Positions 44,860 to 54,389 of a DNA stretch of 64,000 bases are shown here, piece by piece. The notes below the pieces were generated by a model that was given only the letters and a program-made list of their open reading frames with translations, did no database searches and was not told the origin of the DNA. The DNA comes from Salinibacterium sp. TMP30 (lineage in GTDB: Bacteria > Actinomycetota > Actinomycetes > Actinomycetales > Microbacteriaceae). Made by a program: the position numbers and the translations under genes. How positions within the stretch are numbered: the stretch's first letter is position 1; every line of letters begins with the position of its first letter. Location of the stretch: contig NZ_CP151642.1 of the NCBI RefSeq assembly GCF_038397785.1, positions 2,480,001 to 2,544,000 of the forward strand. Reading direction: 5' to 3'.

Positions 44860-47160
44860 GTGACCTCGCCTGCGCAGACCATAGTTCCCGATACCGTGTC
44901 GAACGCGGCTGCCACCCCCGAGAAAGAGCAGCCCTATGGCGCTCTCGGGCTCAAGGATGACGAATACGCCAGGATTCGCGAAATTCTGGGCCGTCGCCCC
45001 ACCAGCGGCGAGTTGGCCATGTATTCGGTGATGTGGAGCGAGCACTGCTCCTACAAGTCCTCGAAGAACTACCTTCGCCAGTTCGGCAAGAAGGTCAGCC
45101 CCGCCATGAAGAAAAACCTCATGGTCGGCATAGGCGAAAATGCCGGAGTTGTGGATGTCGGTGACGGCTGGGCCGTGACCTTCAAGATCGAAAGCCACAA
45201 CCACCCCAGCTACATCGAACCCTTCCAGGGCGCCGCAACCGGTGTTGGCGGCATCGTTCGCGACATCATCTCGATGGGTGCCCGCCCTGTTGCCGTCATG
45301 GACGCCCTCCGTTTTGGCGCCATCGACCACCCCGACACCGCGCGCGTCGCGAAGGGCGTGGTTTCGGGCATCAGCTTTTACGGCAACTGCCTCGGCCTTC
45401 CCAACATCGGTGGCGAAACCTACTTCGACTCCGTCTACCAGGCGAACCCACTCGTCAACGCCCTAGCCGTTGGAGTGCTGCGCCACGAAGACCTGCACCT
45501 GGCTAACGCGCGCGGCGTGGGCAACAAAGTTGTGCTGTTCGGTGCCCGCACCGGTGGCGATGGCATCGGCGGAGCATCCATCCTCGCCTCGGATTCGTTC
45601 AGCGAAGGTGGCCCCACGAAGCGCCCCGCCGTTCAGGTCGGCGACCCCTTTGCCGAGAAAGTGCTCATTGAGTGCTGCCTCGAACTCTTCCAGGGTGACC
45701 TTGTTGAGGGCATCCAAGACTTAGGTGCTGCCGGCATTAGCTGCGCCACGAGTGAGCTCGCGTCTAACGGCGACGGCGGCATGTTCATCGAACTCGACAA
45801 GGTACTGCTGCGCGACCCCACCCTCACAGCAGAAGAAATTCTGATGTCTGAGAGCCAAGAGCGCATGATGGCCATCGTGAAGCCCGAAAAAATCGAAGGC
45901 TTTCTCAAGGTTGTTGAGAAGTGGGATGTCGAAACCAGTGTGCTCGGTGACGTCACCGACACCGGTCGCCTCATCATCAACTGGCACGGCGAAGAAATCG
46001 TGAACGTCGAGCCGCGCACGGTCGCCATCGATGGACCGGTGTATGACCGCCCCGTGGTCTACCCGAAGTGGATCGACAAGCTTCAGGCCGACAGCGCCTC
46101 CACACTTGCCCGCCCGAAGGAGGGTTTCGAACTTCGCGAACAAATGCTGCAGCTGCTGGCGAGCCCCAACCTGGCCGACAAGAGCTGGATCACCAACCAG
46201 TACGACCGCTACGTGCTCGGCAACACCGCTCTCAGCTTCCCGGATGACGCCGGCATGGTGCGCATCGACGAAGAAAGTGGCCTCGGCTTCTCTGTCGCGA
46301 CCGACGCCAATGGCCGGTTCTGTCAGCTCGACCCCTATGCCGGAGCACAGGTCGCTCTCGCTGAAGCTTTCCGCAACGTTGCCGCTACCGGCGCGAACCC
46401 TGTCGCCGTCAGCGATTGCCTCAACTTCGGTAGCCCCGAGAACCCCGAAGTGATGTGGCAGTTCAGCCGCGCCGTCGAAGGACTCGCCGATGGCTGCCTC
46501 GAGATGGAGATTCCTGTCACCGGCGGAAACGTCTCGTTCTACAACCAGACCGGCGATGTGCCCATCCACCCGACTCCTGTGGTCGCGGTGCTTGGGCTGA
46601 TCCGTGACGTTGCTGAGCGCATTCCCAGCGGCTGGCAAGACGAAGGCAACAACATCTACCTGCTCGGCACAACTTCGCTTGAGCTTGATGGTTCGGCTTG
46701 GGCGGGAACCATCCACGACCACCTCGGTGGCCTGCCCCCCAAGGTTGACCTCGCTGCCGAGCGTCGCCTCGCAGACCTCATCAGAGCCGGCAACGAGCAA
46801 AACATCATCGCCAGCGCGCACGACCTCGCCGATGGCGGTCTCGCACAGACACTAGCCGAGTCGGTCATGCGATTCGGCGTCGGTGCGCGCGTGTGGCTCG
46901 GCGAGTTGCTCGAACGTGACGGCATCGACGCCGCAACGGCGCTCTTCAGCGAATCGACCGGTCGCATGATCGTCTCGATCCCCCGCGAAGATGATGTGAA
47001 GTTCCGCGGGCTCTGCGAGGGTCGCAACTACCCGGCGGTCCGCATCGGAGTTACGGATGCTGCGGCTCCCGCCCTCGAAGTTCAAGACCTGTTCACCCTC
47101 ACACTCGAGGAGCTAGAAACGGCTCACCGCGGAACGCTCGCGGAGGCATTCGGCGCCTAA
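44860..47160 (+). CDS. purL: phosphoribosylformylglycinamidine synthase subunit PurL
   Basis: A 766-residue small-type PurL, as expected with separate PurS and PurQ. Family stretches are [67 protein letters not shown] and [20 protein letters not shown] start after CCAGGAG. Catalyses ATP-dependent amidation of FGAR. The redoxin gene begins one base after its stop. Confidence 0.97.
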   Translation: MTSPAQTIVPDTVSNAAATPEKEQPYGALGLKDDEYARIREILGRRPTSGELAMYSVMWSEHCSYKSSKNYLRQFGKKVSPAMKKNLMVGIGENAGVVDVGDGWAVTFKIESHNHPSYIEPFQGAATGVGGIVRDIISMGARPVAVMDALRFGAIDHPDTARVAKGVVSGISFYGNCLGLPNIGGETYFDSVYQANPLVNALAVGVLRHEDLHLANARGVGNKVVLFGARTGGDGIGGASILASDSFSEGGPTKRPAVQVGDPFAEKVLIECCLELFQGDLVEGIQDLGAAGISCATSELASNGDGGMFIELDKVLLRDPTLTAEEILMSESQERMMAIVKPEKIEGFLKVVEKWDVETSVLGDVTDTGRLIINWHGEEIVNVEPRTVAIDGPVYDRPVVYPKWIDKLQADSASTLARPKEGFELREQMLQLLASPNLADKSWITNQYDRYVLGNTALSFPDDAGMVRIDEESGLGFSVATDANGRFCQLDPYAGAQVALAEAFRNVAATGANPVAVSDCLNFGSPENPEVMWQFSRAVEGLADGCLEMEIPVTGGNVSFYNQTGDVPIHPTPVVAVLGLIRDVAERIPSGWQDEGNNIYLLGTTSLELDGSAWAGTIHDHLGGLPPKVDLAAERRLADLIRAGNEQNIIASAHDLADGGLAQTLAESVMRFGVGARVWLGELLERDGIDAATALFSESTGRMIVSIPREDDVKFRGLCEGRNYPAVRIGVTDAAAPALEVQDLFTLTLEELETAHRGTLAEAFGA

Positions 47161-47161
47161 T

Positions 47162-47992
47162 ATGCGAATCATCAAAGCGGTGTACGGCGAAGCCACGGCA
47201 ACGCTAGCCCTCTTGATGATCGCGCTCGTCGTGGTTCGGGCGATGGTCGAGTCGCAGCCGTGGTGGCTCGCTGCTGCCCTGCCGTGGGGTGTGTATGCCC
47301 TCTATTTGGCGTTGCTGATGACGCGACTCGTTGTTGTGCAGCGTCGGCATCCGTGGGTTCAGCTCTCAGTTGCGGCGGTTGGTGTGGGGCTGTCGTTTAT
47401 CGCGGGGCCGTTCGCCGTTCTCGTTGCCGCCCTGGGGCTCGCCGTGATTCTCGGCTACAACTACTGGTACTCGGTGCAGCACGTGACAGCGCGGCCCGTG
47501 CGCGTCGATGCGCCCCTGCCGCTGTTCCCCCTCACCACACTGGATGGCGCTCTCGTTGACAGCAGTGTGCTCACTCACCAACCGCACGTCATCATGTTCA
47601 TACGCGGCAACTGGTGCCCATTTTGCATGGCCCAGGTCAGCCAGATCGCCGCACAGTATCGCGAACTCGATAAACGCGGTGTCGCCGTGGCGATCATCAG
47701 CCCCCAAAAGCCGGAAGGCACTGTGGCACTGGCTAAACGCTTCGACATCCCGCTGACCTATTACATCGATGCGGATGGCGCGGCTGCTACCATGCTCGAC
47801 ATTGTGCAGTCCGGCGGCACGCCTGTCATGTTCAGCACAGGCACCAACGGCGACACTGTTGTTCCGACCGTGATCATCACCGACCGCACTGGAAAGGTGC
47901 TTTGGGCGGAACACACCGACAACCACCGGGTGCGCCCCGAATCGACCACGTTCCTAGACGTGCTCGATCAGCACGGCATCCGAGCACGCTAG
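47162..47992 (+). CDS. membrane-anchored peroxiredoxin/thioredoxin-like protein
   Basis: A 276-residue protein with three hydrophobic segments (about residues 10-95) and an AhpC/TSA-like domain. The redox motif is RGNWCPFCMAQVSQI with CxxC spacing, followed by VAVAIISPQKPEG and the cis-Pro-type GDTVVPTVIITDRTGKVLW. It probably reduces peroxides or disulfides at the membrane. It starts one base after purL and may be co-transcribed. The last four bases overlap the convergent chorismate mutase gene. Confidence 0.82.
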   Translation: MRIIKAVYGEATATLALLMIALVVVRAMVESQPWWLAAALPWGVYALYLALLMTRLVVVQRRHPWVQLSVAAVGVGLSFIAGPFAVLVAALGLAVILGYNYWYSVQHVTARPVRVDAPLPLFPLTTLDGALVDSSVLTHQPHVIMFIRGNWCPFCMAQVSQIAAQYRELDKRGVAVAIISPQKPEGTVALAKRFDIPLTYYIDADGAAATMLDIVQSGGTPVMFSTGTNGDTVVPTVIITDRTGKVLWAEHTDNHRVRPESTTFLDVLDQHGIRAR

Positions 47993-48396
47993 TTGTCGCC
48001 AGCCTCGGAATCAGGTTCGCCACCGGAGGCGAGCTGCTCGTGGTGGTGAATCACTTCGGCGACCACAAAGTTGAACCACTTCTCGGCGAAGGCGGGGTCG
48101 AGGTGCGACTCTTCGGCCAGTGACCGCAAACGGGCGATCTGGGTGCGCTCACGGCTGGGGTCAGATGCGGGCAGACCCTTGGCGGCTTTGAGCTGACCAA
48201 CCTGCTGGGTGTACTTGAAACGCTCCGCAAGCAAGTGGATGAGCGCAGCATCAATGTTGTCGATGCTGCGTCGGGCGCCCAGAAGTTGTTCGCGAACCTC
48301 GGGGTCAACCTCGGTGCCCGGACCGTCGGGACCGGTGTTTGCGGCGCCGGTGTCACCGGTGCCGCTGGTTTCTGGGGCCTGATCTCCTGCTGCCAT
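47989..48396 (-). CDS. chorismate mutase, AroQ type
   Basis: A 135-residue protein. After a Gly/Thr-rich N-terminal tail (about 30 residues) comes the all-helical AroQ domain: LLGARRSIDNIDAALIHLLAERFKYTQQVG, GQLKAAKGLPASDPSRE and FNFVVAEVIHHHEQLA. It converts chorismate to prephenate for Phe/Tyr synthesis. The ATG follows TAAAGT by six bases; the hexamer overlaps the end of the upstream exporter gene on the same strand. Confidence 0.88.
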   Translation of the reverse strand: MAAGDQAPETSGTGDTGAANTGPDGPGTEVDPEVREQLLGARRSIDNIDAALIHLLAERFKYTQQVGQLKAAKGLPASDPSRERTQIARLRSLAEESHLDPAFAEKWFNFVVAEVIHHHEQLASGGEPDSEAGDN

Positions 48397-48402
48397 ACAT
48401 CG

Positions 48403-48408
48403 ACTTTA
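48403..48408 (-). promoter_or_regulatory. leaderless -10 hexamer of the chorismate mutase gene
   Basis: TAAAGT on the minus strand, then six bases, then ATG. It overlaps the exporter's stop codon region. Confidence 0.5.
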
Positions 48409-49359
48409 GAGCGTGCGAGCCTTGCCCGTTAGCCATCGGAGCCTGCCCTGCGTCAACAGCACGCCCAGAATCACCAGTGCAGCGCCCACAGGTTCGTGCC
48501 ACGACAGTGTTTCTTTGAGAACAGCGATGCCCAGGATGACGCCAATCACCGGGGTGATGTAGGTGACGGTGGAGGTGCGGGTTGGTCCCCACTCGGCGAG
48601 CACCCGATAATTCCAGACGTAGGCCATACCGGTGCCGAGCACGCCAAGTGCGAGCAAGCTCGCAACCACGGGCAGGGTCAGGTTAACGGGACCAACAGCG
48701 ATGAGTGGAGTGAGCAGGAGGTACACGACCGCAGCAATACCGATGTTCATCGTTGCTGACGTCACACCAGCAATCTTGTATGGTGCAACGAAGCGACGCT
48801 GGTAGCTCATTGCTGCCCCATAGCAGAGGGCGGCACCGAGGCACGCGAGCTGTCCGAGGAGAGTGCCACTGATGTCGCCCGCTTGCCACGGCGCAATAAT
48901 CACGAGCACGCCGAAAATGCCCACGGTGACACCCGCGATCTGCGAGCGCGACAGCTTCTCTACCCGAAATACGAGGGTTGCGAAGATCGCCGTCATGATG
49001 GGTGTCGTTGCGTTGTAGATGCTCGCCAGCCCCGAGCTCACATACTGCTCAGCCCACGCAAACAGCAGGTACGGGAACACCGCAAACAGCAACGCCAACA
49101 CCGTGAAATGCGCCCACACAATCGGCTTGCGGGGGAGTTTACGGCGACTGATGGCAAACACGACGACAAGCGCTAGGGCGCCAAGCACAGCCCTGCTCCA
49201 GGCGACCTGCCCAAAGCTAACGCCATCCAATGCCACCTTGATGAAGAGAAAACTGGACCCCCAGACGAGGCCAGCGGCAGCGAATCGCAGGCTTGTGCCC
49301 AGCGTGGATGCGTGGTCATGCTTCTCTTCCCGGCCCGGCGGGGCTACGGTGGCGCTCAC
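48406..49359 (-). CDS. EamA-family (DMT) exporter
   Basis: A protein of about 317 residues with ten hydrophobic segments formed by two EamA repeats. Landmarks are GLVWGSSFLFIKVALDGVSF in the first repeat and VTYITPVIGVILGIAVLKET in the second. Substrate unknown, commonly amino acids or metabolites. I place the start at the GTG overlapping the upstream GNAT stop (GTGA); a much longer upstream frame is a shadow. Confidence 0.85.
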   Translation of the reverse strand: MSATVAPPGREEKHDHASTLGTSLRFAAAGLVWGSSFLFIKVALDGVSFGQVAWSRAVLGALALVVVFAISRRKLPRKPIVWAHFTVLALLFAVFPYLLFAWAEQYVSSGLASIYNATTPIMTAIFATLVFRVEKLSRSQIAGVTVGIFGVLVIIAPWQAGDISGTLLGQLACLGAALCYGAAMSYQRRFVAPYKIAGVTSATMNIGIAAVVYLLLTPLIAVGPVNLTLPVVASLLALGVLGTGMAYVWNYRVLAEWGPTRTSTVTYITPVIGVILGIAVLKETLSWHEPVGAALVILGVLLTQGRLRWLTGKARTL

Positions 49360-49976
49360 GCGCGTGGCTCCTGCTCGAGCCGTGCCAACAGTCCGGCCTT
49401 TACGGCAGGCCACTCGGTGTCGAGGATCGAGTACACGGCGGTGTCTCGCCACGAGCCATCAGCGCGGATGCGGTGCTTGCGCTGGATTCCCTCAAACGTG
49501 GCACCCAGCTTGAGGATTGCCGCGCGCGACCGGTCATTGATGGCATCCGCCTGAATGGTCACTCGGTTGTAGCCGCTGTCGAAGGCAAACTCGAGGAGCA
49601 GGAGCTTGGTTTCGGGGTTCACCGCGCTGCCCCACACCTTCGGATCGTAAGCAGTCCACCCCAGTTGAAGGTTGGCATTGGTCTCGTCGAGGTCACCCAG
49701 AGTGCTCGCACCAACGAGTCGACCGTTGCCGGAACCACCGTTGAGGCGCACAGCAAAGGGGAAGCGGTCGGGGTGCCCAAGGTAGGTGCCGCGCATCCAT
49801 TCGACAAACGCCTCTTCGGTAGCGGGCAGACCGGCAGGGCCGCCACCGTAACCGCCGGCAAACACCTCGGGCACAGCGAGGGCCGGCCACAGCGCCGCCA
49901 GATGTGCCTCGGTCATGGGTTCAACGGAGATATGAGTTCCCTGCAAGATGCGGGGTAGAGGGCGCGTTACGGTCAC
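49356..49976 (-). CDS. GNAT-family N-acetyltransferase (RimJ/RimL-like)
   Basis: About 206 residues. Pattern of the RimJ/RimL-like group: HISVEPMTEAHLAALWPAL, ASTLGDLDETNANLQLGWT, NPETKLLLLEFAFD, RVTIQADAINDRSRAAILKLG and FEGIQRKHRIRADGSWRDTAVYSI. Substrate unknown. The start is uncertain (GTG at 49976 or 50012). Coupled to the EamA gene downstream. Confidence 0.83.
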   Translation of the reverse strand: MTVTRPLPRILQGTHISVEPMTEAHLAALWPALAVPEVFAGGYGGGPAGLPATEEAFVEWMRGTYLGHPDRFPFAVRLNGGSGNGRLVGASTLGDLDETNANLQLGWTAYDPKVWGSAVNPETKLLLLEFAFDSGYNRVTIQADAINDRSRAAILKLGATFEGIQRKHRIRADGSWRDTAVYSILDTEWPAVKAGLLARLEQEPRA

Positions 49977-50063
49977 TCCCAAATCTTCGCACCCCAGGCG
50001 TCTCGCGCACACGCGGAATTCGGACGTTCAGTCCAGCACTTGCCGATTGGCCTCTAGAGCTTC

Positions 50064-51350
50064 TTAGCCGATGAGGTCGTGCCGAACGATGATCTCGTCG
50101 CGGCCCGGTCCAACACCGATGGCTGACATGCGGGCGCCACTCATCTTTTCGATAGCGAGCACATAGTCTTGCGCATTCTTCGGCAGGTCGTCAAAGGTGC
50201 GGGCACCGGTGATGTCTTCTTCCCAACCGGGGAACGCTTCGTAGATGGGCACCGCGTGGTGAAAGTCTGACTGCGAAACCGGCATCTCATCGTGGCGAAC
50301 GCCATCAACGTCGTAGGCGACACACACGGGAATCGTCTTCAGTCCGGTGAGCACATCGAGCTTGGTGAGCACGAAGTCGGTGACCCCGTTAACGCGCGCC
50401 GAGTAACGGGCAATGGGGGCGTCGTACCAGCCGCAGCGACGCGGGCGCCCCGTGGTTGTCCCAAACTCAAAACCATTCTGGCGCAAGAATTCGCCCGACT
50501 CGTCTTCGAGCTCAGTGGGGAACGGGCCAGCGCCAACACGAGTCGTGTACGCCTTCACGATTCCGATGACGCGCTCGAGGCGACTGGGGGCGACACCCGA
50601 ACCGGTCGCAGCGCCACCCGAAGTGGAATTGGATGACGTGACGAATGGATACGTTCCGTGGTCGACATCCAGCATCGTGGCTTGGCCACCCTCGAAGAGC
50701 ACGACTTCGCCGCGGTCGAGTGCCTGGTTGAGCAACAGGCCGGTGTCGGCGACCATGGGGCGCAGGCGGTCGGCGTAGCTGAGCAGTTCGGTGACGATCT
50801 CGTCAACTTCGATCGCCCGACGGTTGTAGACCTTCACGAGCAAGTGATTCTTCTGGTCAAGAGCACCTTCAACCTTTTGGCGAAGAATGTTCTCATCAAA
50901 AATGTCTTGGATGCGGATGCCTACACGGTTGATTTTGTCGGCATACGCCGGACCAATTCCGCGCCCAGTGGTGCCGATCTGACGCTTGCCGAGGAAGCGT
51001 TCGGTCACCTTGTCGAGGGTGCGGTGGTAGTTGGTGATGACGTGCGCGTTGGCGCTGACCAGCAGCTTCGAGACGTCAACGCCGCGGGCGATAAGCGCGT
51101 CGAGTTCTTCAAAGAGAACCTCGATATCAACGACGACACCGTTGGAGATGATCGGGGTAACGCCTTCGGTGAGAATGCCGGAGGGCAGAAGGTGCAGCGC
51201 ATACTTCTCATTGCCGACGACGACGGTGTGGCCGGCGTTGTTTCCGCCATTGAACTTCACGACGTAGTCGATGCGACTGCCGAGGAGGTCGGTTGCTTTT
51301 CCTTTGCCCTCGTCGCCCCATTGGGCGCCGATGATGACGATTGCTGGCAT
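50064..51350 (-). CDS. purA: adenylosuccinate synthetase
   Basis: A 428-residue enzyme that commits IMP to AMP synthesis, using GTP and aspartate. Signatures are [17 protein letters not shown] at the N-terminus, [53 protein letters not shown] and [19 protein letters not shown] lies seven bases before the ATG. Follows the MarR gene on the same strand after a short gap. Confidence 0.97.
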   Translation of the reverse strand: MPAIVIIGAQWGDEGKGKATDLLGSRIDYVVKFNGGNNAGHTVVVGNEKYALHLLPSGILTEGVTPIISNGVVVDIEVLFEELDALIARGVDVSKLLVSANAHVITNYHRTLDKVTERFLGKRQIGTTGRGIGPAYADKINRVGIRIQDIFDENILRQKVEGALDQKNHLLVKVYNRRAIEVDEIVTELLSYADRLRPMVADTGLLLNQALDRGEVVLFEGGQATMLDVDHGTYPFVTSSNSTSGGAATGSGVAPSRLERVIGIVKAYTTRVGAGPFPTELEDESGEFLRQNGFEFGTTTGRPRRCGWYDAPIARYSARVNGVTDFVLTKLDVLTGLKTIPVCVAYDVDGVRHDEMPVSQSDFHHAVPIYEAFPGWEEDITGARTFDDLPKNAQDYVLAIEKMSGARMSAIGVGPGRDEIIVRHDLIG

Positions 51351-51403
51351 GGTGGATCCCTTCGAAGAAGTGGGGGGATTACACCTCAGTCTACTTCAAG
51401 GAC

Positions 51404-51856
51404 CTAGCGGCCCGTTCGGCTTGCCACTTCGTCAGCGACTCGTGTGAGCGCCGACTCGAAGGCGATCAGTTCTTCCTTGGTGAGGCTCGACGTGGATTCT
51501 GAGACCATTCGAGTGAAGTCCGAGTGGATACTGCGCATCATTGTGTGACCACTCTGGGTGAGTTCAAGAAAGATGCTCCGGCGATCACTCGGATGCGCGA
51601 TTCGCTGCAAAAACCCACGGTCAGAAAGCCGAGTGGTGATCGCAGTAATCGCGCCCGTCGTCATCTCCATGTGTTCGGCCAATGCTTTGGGTGTCACGCT
51701 GGCATGCTCGGCGATCCAAAAGAGCGCACGAAGCTCGCTAGGGGTTAGTCCATTGCTGATGGCGATGTTCTCACGGTTCCGCTCAAGAGCGCGCACGAAA
51801 CGGATTGCCGCAACGGGGAACCCTTCGAGGGCATGTTTTTCAGTGGCGCTAGTCAT
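51404..51856 (-). CDS. MarR-family transcriptional regulator
   Basis: A 150-residue winged helix-turn-helix regulator. The DNA-binding core is LTPSELRALFWIAEHASVTPKALAEHMEMTTGAITAITTRLSDRGFLQRIA, then the wing HPSDRRSIFLELT. The family responds to small ligands or redox state. It is divergent from the rhodopsin gene with a 115-bp shared region holding interlocking palindromes, so it probably controls the rhodopsin. A TAAACT hexamer lies eight bases before its ATG. Confidence 0.9.
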   Translation of the reverse strand: MTSATEKHALEGFPVAAIRFVRALERNRENIAISNGLTPSELRALFWIAEHASVTPKALAEHMEMTTGAITAITTRLSDRGFLQRIAHPSDRRSIFLELTQSGHTMMRSIHSDFTRMVSESTSSLTKEELIAFESALTRVADEVASRTGR

Positions 51857-51905
51857 AATCTGCGAGTTTATTGCAGAAACCTCAAGAAGAATAGAAAACT
51901 TTTCT

Positions 51906-51922
51906 AGTAACTTACTTAGTAA
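51906..51922. promoter_or_regulatory. overlapping palindromes, candidate MarR operator
   Basis: AGTAACTTACTTAGTAA contains two perfect palindromes sharing a half-site: AGTAA-C-TTACT (51906-51916) and TTAC-TTA-GTAA (51912-51922). TATTCT at 51929-51934 is a possible -10 for the rhodopsin gene, and a second TATTCT on the minus strand near 51890 could serve the regulator. Binding here would block the rhodopsin promoter. Confidence 0.5.
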
Positions 51923-51971
51923 TTGATGTATTCTCTAAGGAGTCAACATCCACTCTCTACCGGAGGCTCTA

Positions 51972-52793
51972 ATGATTCCTGACACCCTTACCCAGGGGCA
52001 GTACGACACCGTCTACAACTTCCTTTCGCTCGTCATCGCTTCGCAGCTCTTCACCGCTGTGTTCCTGACAATCGCTTTGCCGCGAATCTTGCCTCGCTAC
52101 CGGCAGGCAATCACGGTAGCGATTGTTGTGTGCGCAATTGCGGCGTACCACTACTTCCGAATCTTCGACTCATTCAAAGAGGCCTTCGTGTCGGACTCTG
52201 TCGGTGGCGCGGGCGTATACACGCAAGCTGTCGGCGCATCGTTCAACGAGGGATACCGCTACGTTGACTGGCTTCTGACAGTGCCCCTTCTGCTGCTGGA
52301 ACTCATCGCCGTACTCGCTCTCGCTCGCAAGGTGCAGACCGGACTGATCATTCGTCTGCTGCCCGCTGCCGCGCTCATGATCATCCTCGGATACCCCGGC
52401 GAGATCAGCGGCGACAACACCGTACGCGGAATCTTCGGTCTGCTGTCCACGATTCCCTTCGCGTACATCCTGTACGTGCTCTTCGTGCAGCTGGGTAAGT
52501 CACTCAATAAGCAGCCAGTCTCGGTGCGCCGCACCCTCAGCCAGTTGCGCTTCCTCCTGCTGCTCAGCTGGGGCGTTTACCCCATCGCCTACATCCTCCC
52601 GATGCTCGACATCAGTGGGGCGGATGCCTGGGTGGGCAAACAGATCGGATACTCGATAGCCGACATACTGGCGAAGGCCGTCTACGCGTTGATCATCTTC
52701 TACGTCGCCCGTATGAAGTCGTTCGACGATGACCCGGATTTCGCCGCGCGAGAGAACTCTCCCGAGGATGCCGCAATGTTCGTCCGCAGGTAG
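51972..52793 (+). CDS. light-driven proton pump rhodopsin (actinorhodopsin/xanthorhodopsin-like)
   Basis: A 273-residue seven-helix type I rhodopsin. YRYVDWLLTVPLLLLE carries the proton-pump triad Asp99, Thr103 and Glu110 (DTE); Leu107, at the known spectral-tuning position, predicts green absorption. His60 in AAYHYFRI matches the His that partners the primary acceptor in proteorhodopsins. Asp231 and the retinal Lys235 are in SIADILAKAVYAL. The overall sequence fits the actinorhodopsin group. GGAGG before the ATG. Retinal synthesis genes (crt, blh) are not in this window, so retinal must come from elsewhere in the genome or from outside. Confidence 0.95.
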   Translation: MIPDTLTQGQYDTVYNFLSLVIASQLFTAVFLTIALPRILPRYRQAITVAIVVCAIAAYHYFRIFDSFKEAFVSDSVGGAGVYTQAVGASFNEGYRYVDWLLTVPLLLLELIAVLALARKVQTGLIIRLLPAAALMIILGYPGEISGDNTVRGIFGLLSTIPFAYILYVLFVQLGKSLNKQPVSVRRTLSQLRFLLLLSWGVYPIAYILPMLDISGADAWVGKQIGYSIADILAKAVYALIIFYVARMKSFDDDPDFAARENSPEDAAMFVRR

Positions 52794-52816
52794 CTAACTC
52801 AAGAAGCAACAAGCTA

Positions 52817-52854
52817 GTGAGCGGACTTCGGCCTCTGGGCCGGGGTCCGCTCAC
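52817..52854 (+). terminator. hairpin after the rhodopsin gene
   Basis: GTGAGCGGAC (52817-52826) and GTCCGCTCAC (52845-52854) form a perfect 10-bp stem, extended by an inner GGCC/GGCC pairing. It lies 24 bases after the stop codon. No T-run follows, so termination may be inefficient or the hairpin may stabilise the message. Confidence 0.65.
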
Positions 52855-52926
52855 CCCTGTGCAGGCCGACCCCGTAAATGGCTTAGTCGGTGTTGTCGGT
52901 GTCGTCGGCCCGTGTCAGCATGGAGC

Positions 52927-54036
52927 ATGTTCCGGATTACTGAGCACCACGTTTCGCCTCTTGCGCTTCCGCAACCCCTCTGCTTGATCGTGCCCCCGTT
53001 CCTTCTGGCGCGGATCGCGACGCTGGAGGATCCCCGCTTCGAACGGGCCGCACACGCCGCACGGCGGTCGCTGACCGATGTCGCCCACGATCACCTCGAC
53101 CATGGCCGCAGTCACAACGTGTTGCCCCACAGGTCGCTGCGCCCCGGTGAGCCGAGCGTGCGCGGGCAAATCAGTCGTTCCATCTACGACGCCCACGGTG
53201 CTGAAGCATTGCCCGGAACGTTGGTGCGCACCGAAGGTGAACCGGAGACCGACGATGCATCCGTCTCCGAGGCCTATGAGGGTCTGGGCAGCACGTTTGC
53301 CCTCTTCTGGGAAGTGTTCGCGCGCGATTCGATCAACGATCGCTCTGCCCCACTTGACGCCACCGTGCACTACGGAAATCGCTACGACAACGCGTTCTGG
53401 GATGGCACACGCATGGTGTTCGGAGACGGAGACGGCGAGATCTTCGGTGGATTTACGCGCTCGCTCAGCGTGATCGGCCACGAACTCACCCACGGCGTGA
53501 CCGAATACACGGCGGGCCTGATCTACCAAGGCCAGAGCGGCGCACTCAACGAACACCTTTCCGATGTGTTCGGATCATTAGTCGAGCAGTATGCTCGCGG
53601 CCAGAACGCTGCAGCTGCATCGTGGCTTGTCGGGGAAGGCATCTTCACCGAACAGGTCGAAGGAAACGCGCTGCGCTCGCTGAGAGCACCCGGAACCGCT
53701 TATGACGACGACGTGCTCGGAAAAGACCCCCAGCCCGACCATCTAGATGGCTACATCGAAACTCTCGACGATAACGGCGGCGTGCACCTGAACTCAGGCA
53801 TTCCCAATCGGGCGTTCTGGAGCGTCGCCAGTACCCTTGGCGGCAATGCGTGGGAACGCGCGGGGCAGATCTGGTACGACACCCTCACCGGCAACTCCCT
53901 TACGCCCCGCAGCAACTTTGCCGAATTCGCGGCAGCAACAGTCGAGACAGCTGTGGCACGATACGGGTTCAGCTCCCCTGAGCACGAAGCTGTCGTCGGC
54001 GGCTGGACTCTGGTCGGCATCACGACCGCCGAATAA
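52927..54036 (+). CDS. protealysin-like M4 metalloprotease
   Basis: A 369-residue thermolysin-family zinc protease. The zinc motif HELTH is at 185-189, with the third ligand Glu209 in GALNEHLSD and a catalytic His in DNGGVHLNSG. There is no signal peptide. The short N-terminal propeptide has VPPFLLARIA, the conserved motif of protealysin-like precursors, so the enzyme matures by removal of about 50 residues and is exported, if at all, without a Sec signal. An emfourin-like inhibitor gene follows 40 bases downstream. A GTG 15 bases upstream is an alternative start. Confidence 0.93.
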   Translation: MFRITEHHVSPLALPQPLCLIVPPFLLARIATLEDPRFERAAHAARRSLTDVAHDHLDHGRSHNVLPHRSLRPGEPSVRGQISRSIYDAHGAEALPGTLVRTEGEPETDDASVSEAYEGLGSTFALFWEVFARDSINDRSAPLDATVHYGNRYDNAFWDGTRMVFGDGDGEIFGGFTRSLSVIGHELTHGVTEYTAGLIYQGQSGALNEHLSDVFGSLVEQYARGQNAAAASWLVGEGIFTEQVEGNALRSLRAPGTAYDDDVLGKDPQPDHLDGYIETLDDNGGVHLNSGIPNRAFWSVASTLGGNAWERAGQIWYDTLTGNSLTPRSNFAEFAAATVETAVARYGFSSPEHEAVVGGWTLVGITTAE

Positions 54037-54064
54037 GCACTGTCAAATAACCGAAGGCGCGGGA

Positions 54065-54070
54065 TAGCAT
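54065..54070 (+). promoter_or_regulatory. leaderless -10 hexamer of the emfourin-like gene
   Basis: TAGCAT, then six bases, then GTG. It would let the inhibitor be made separately from the protease. Confidence 0.5.
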
Positions 54071-54076
54071 GCACGT

Positions 54077-54370
54077 GTGAAGGTTCAGGTGTGGCGCAGC
54101 GGAGGCCTACTCGGTCGACGCATCGAATGGGATGTCATCGTCGACGAACAACCCGATCCCGAACAGTGGTACCTCCTCATTGCCGCGCTACCCTGGGACA
54201 AGCGGGTAACGACAAACACGATGCCGGATCGGTACACCTACGAGATCCACTGCGATCCGCACGAAGTCGTCATCCCCGAGCAAGAGCTAGTTGGCCCGTG
54301 GCGCGAACTAGTCGACCGCGTGCGGGAGGCCAACGCGCAGCCCGAAGCGCGCCCCGACGGCGAGCGCTAA
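54077..54370 (+). CDS. emfourin-like inhibitor of the adjacent M4 protease
   Basis: A 97-residue soluble protein beginning KVQVWRSGGLLGRR, with WYLLIAALPW mid-protein and YTYEIHCDPHEVVIPEQEL. Size, N-terminal RSGG motif and position directly after a protealysin-like gene match emfourin, the cytoplasmic inhibitor of protealysin-type proteases. It would protect the cell from premature activity of its neighbour. GTG start with its own leaderless-type promoter. The assignment rests on pattern and context. Confidence 0.7.
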   Translation: MKVQVWRSGGLLGRRIEWDVIVDEQPDPEQWYLLIAALPWDKRVTTNTMPDRYTYEIHCDPHEVVIPEQELVGPWRELVDRVREANAQPEARPDGER

Positions 54371-54389
54371 CCTCGCACGTCAGTCATTG

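Noticed and set aside
45721-46821. 366-residue open frame antisense to purL
   Set aside because: It is the shadow frame of a GC-rich, strongly coded gene; the composition is not protein-like and there is no start signal.
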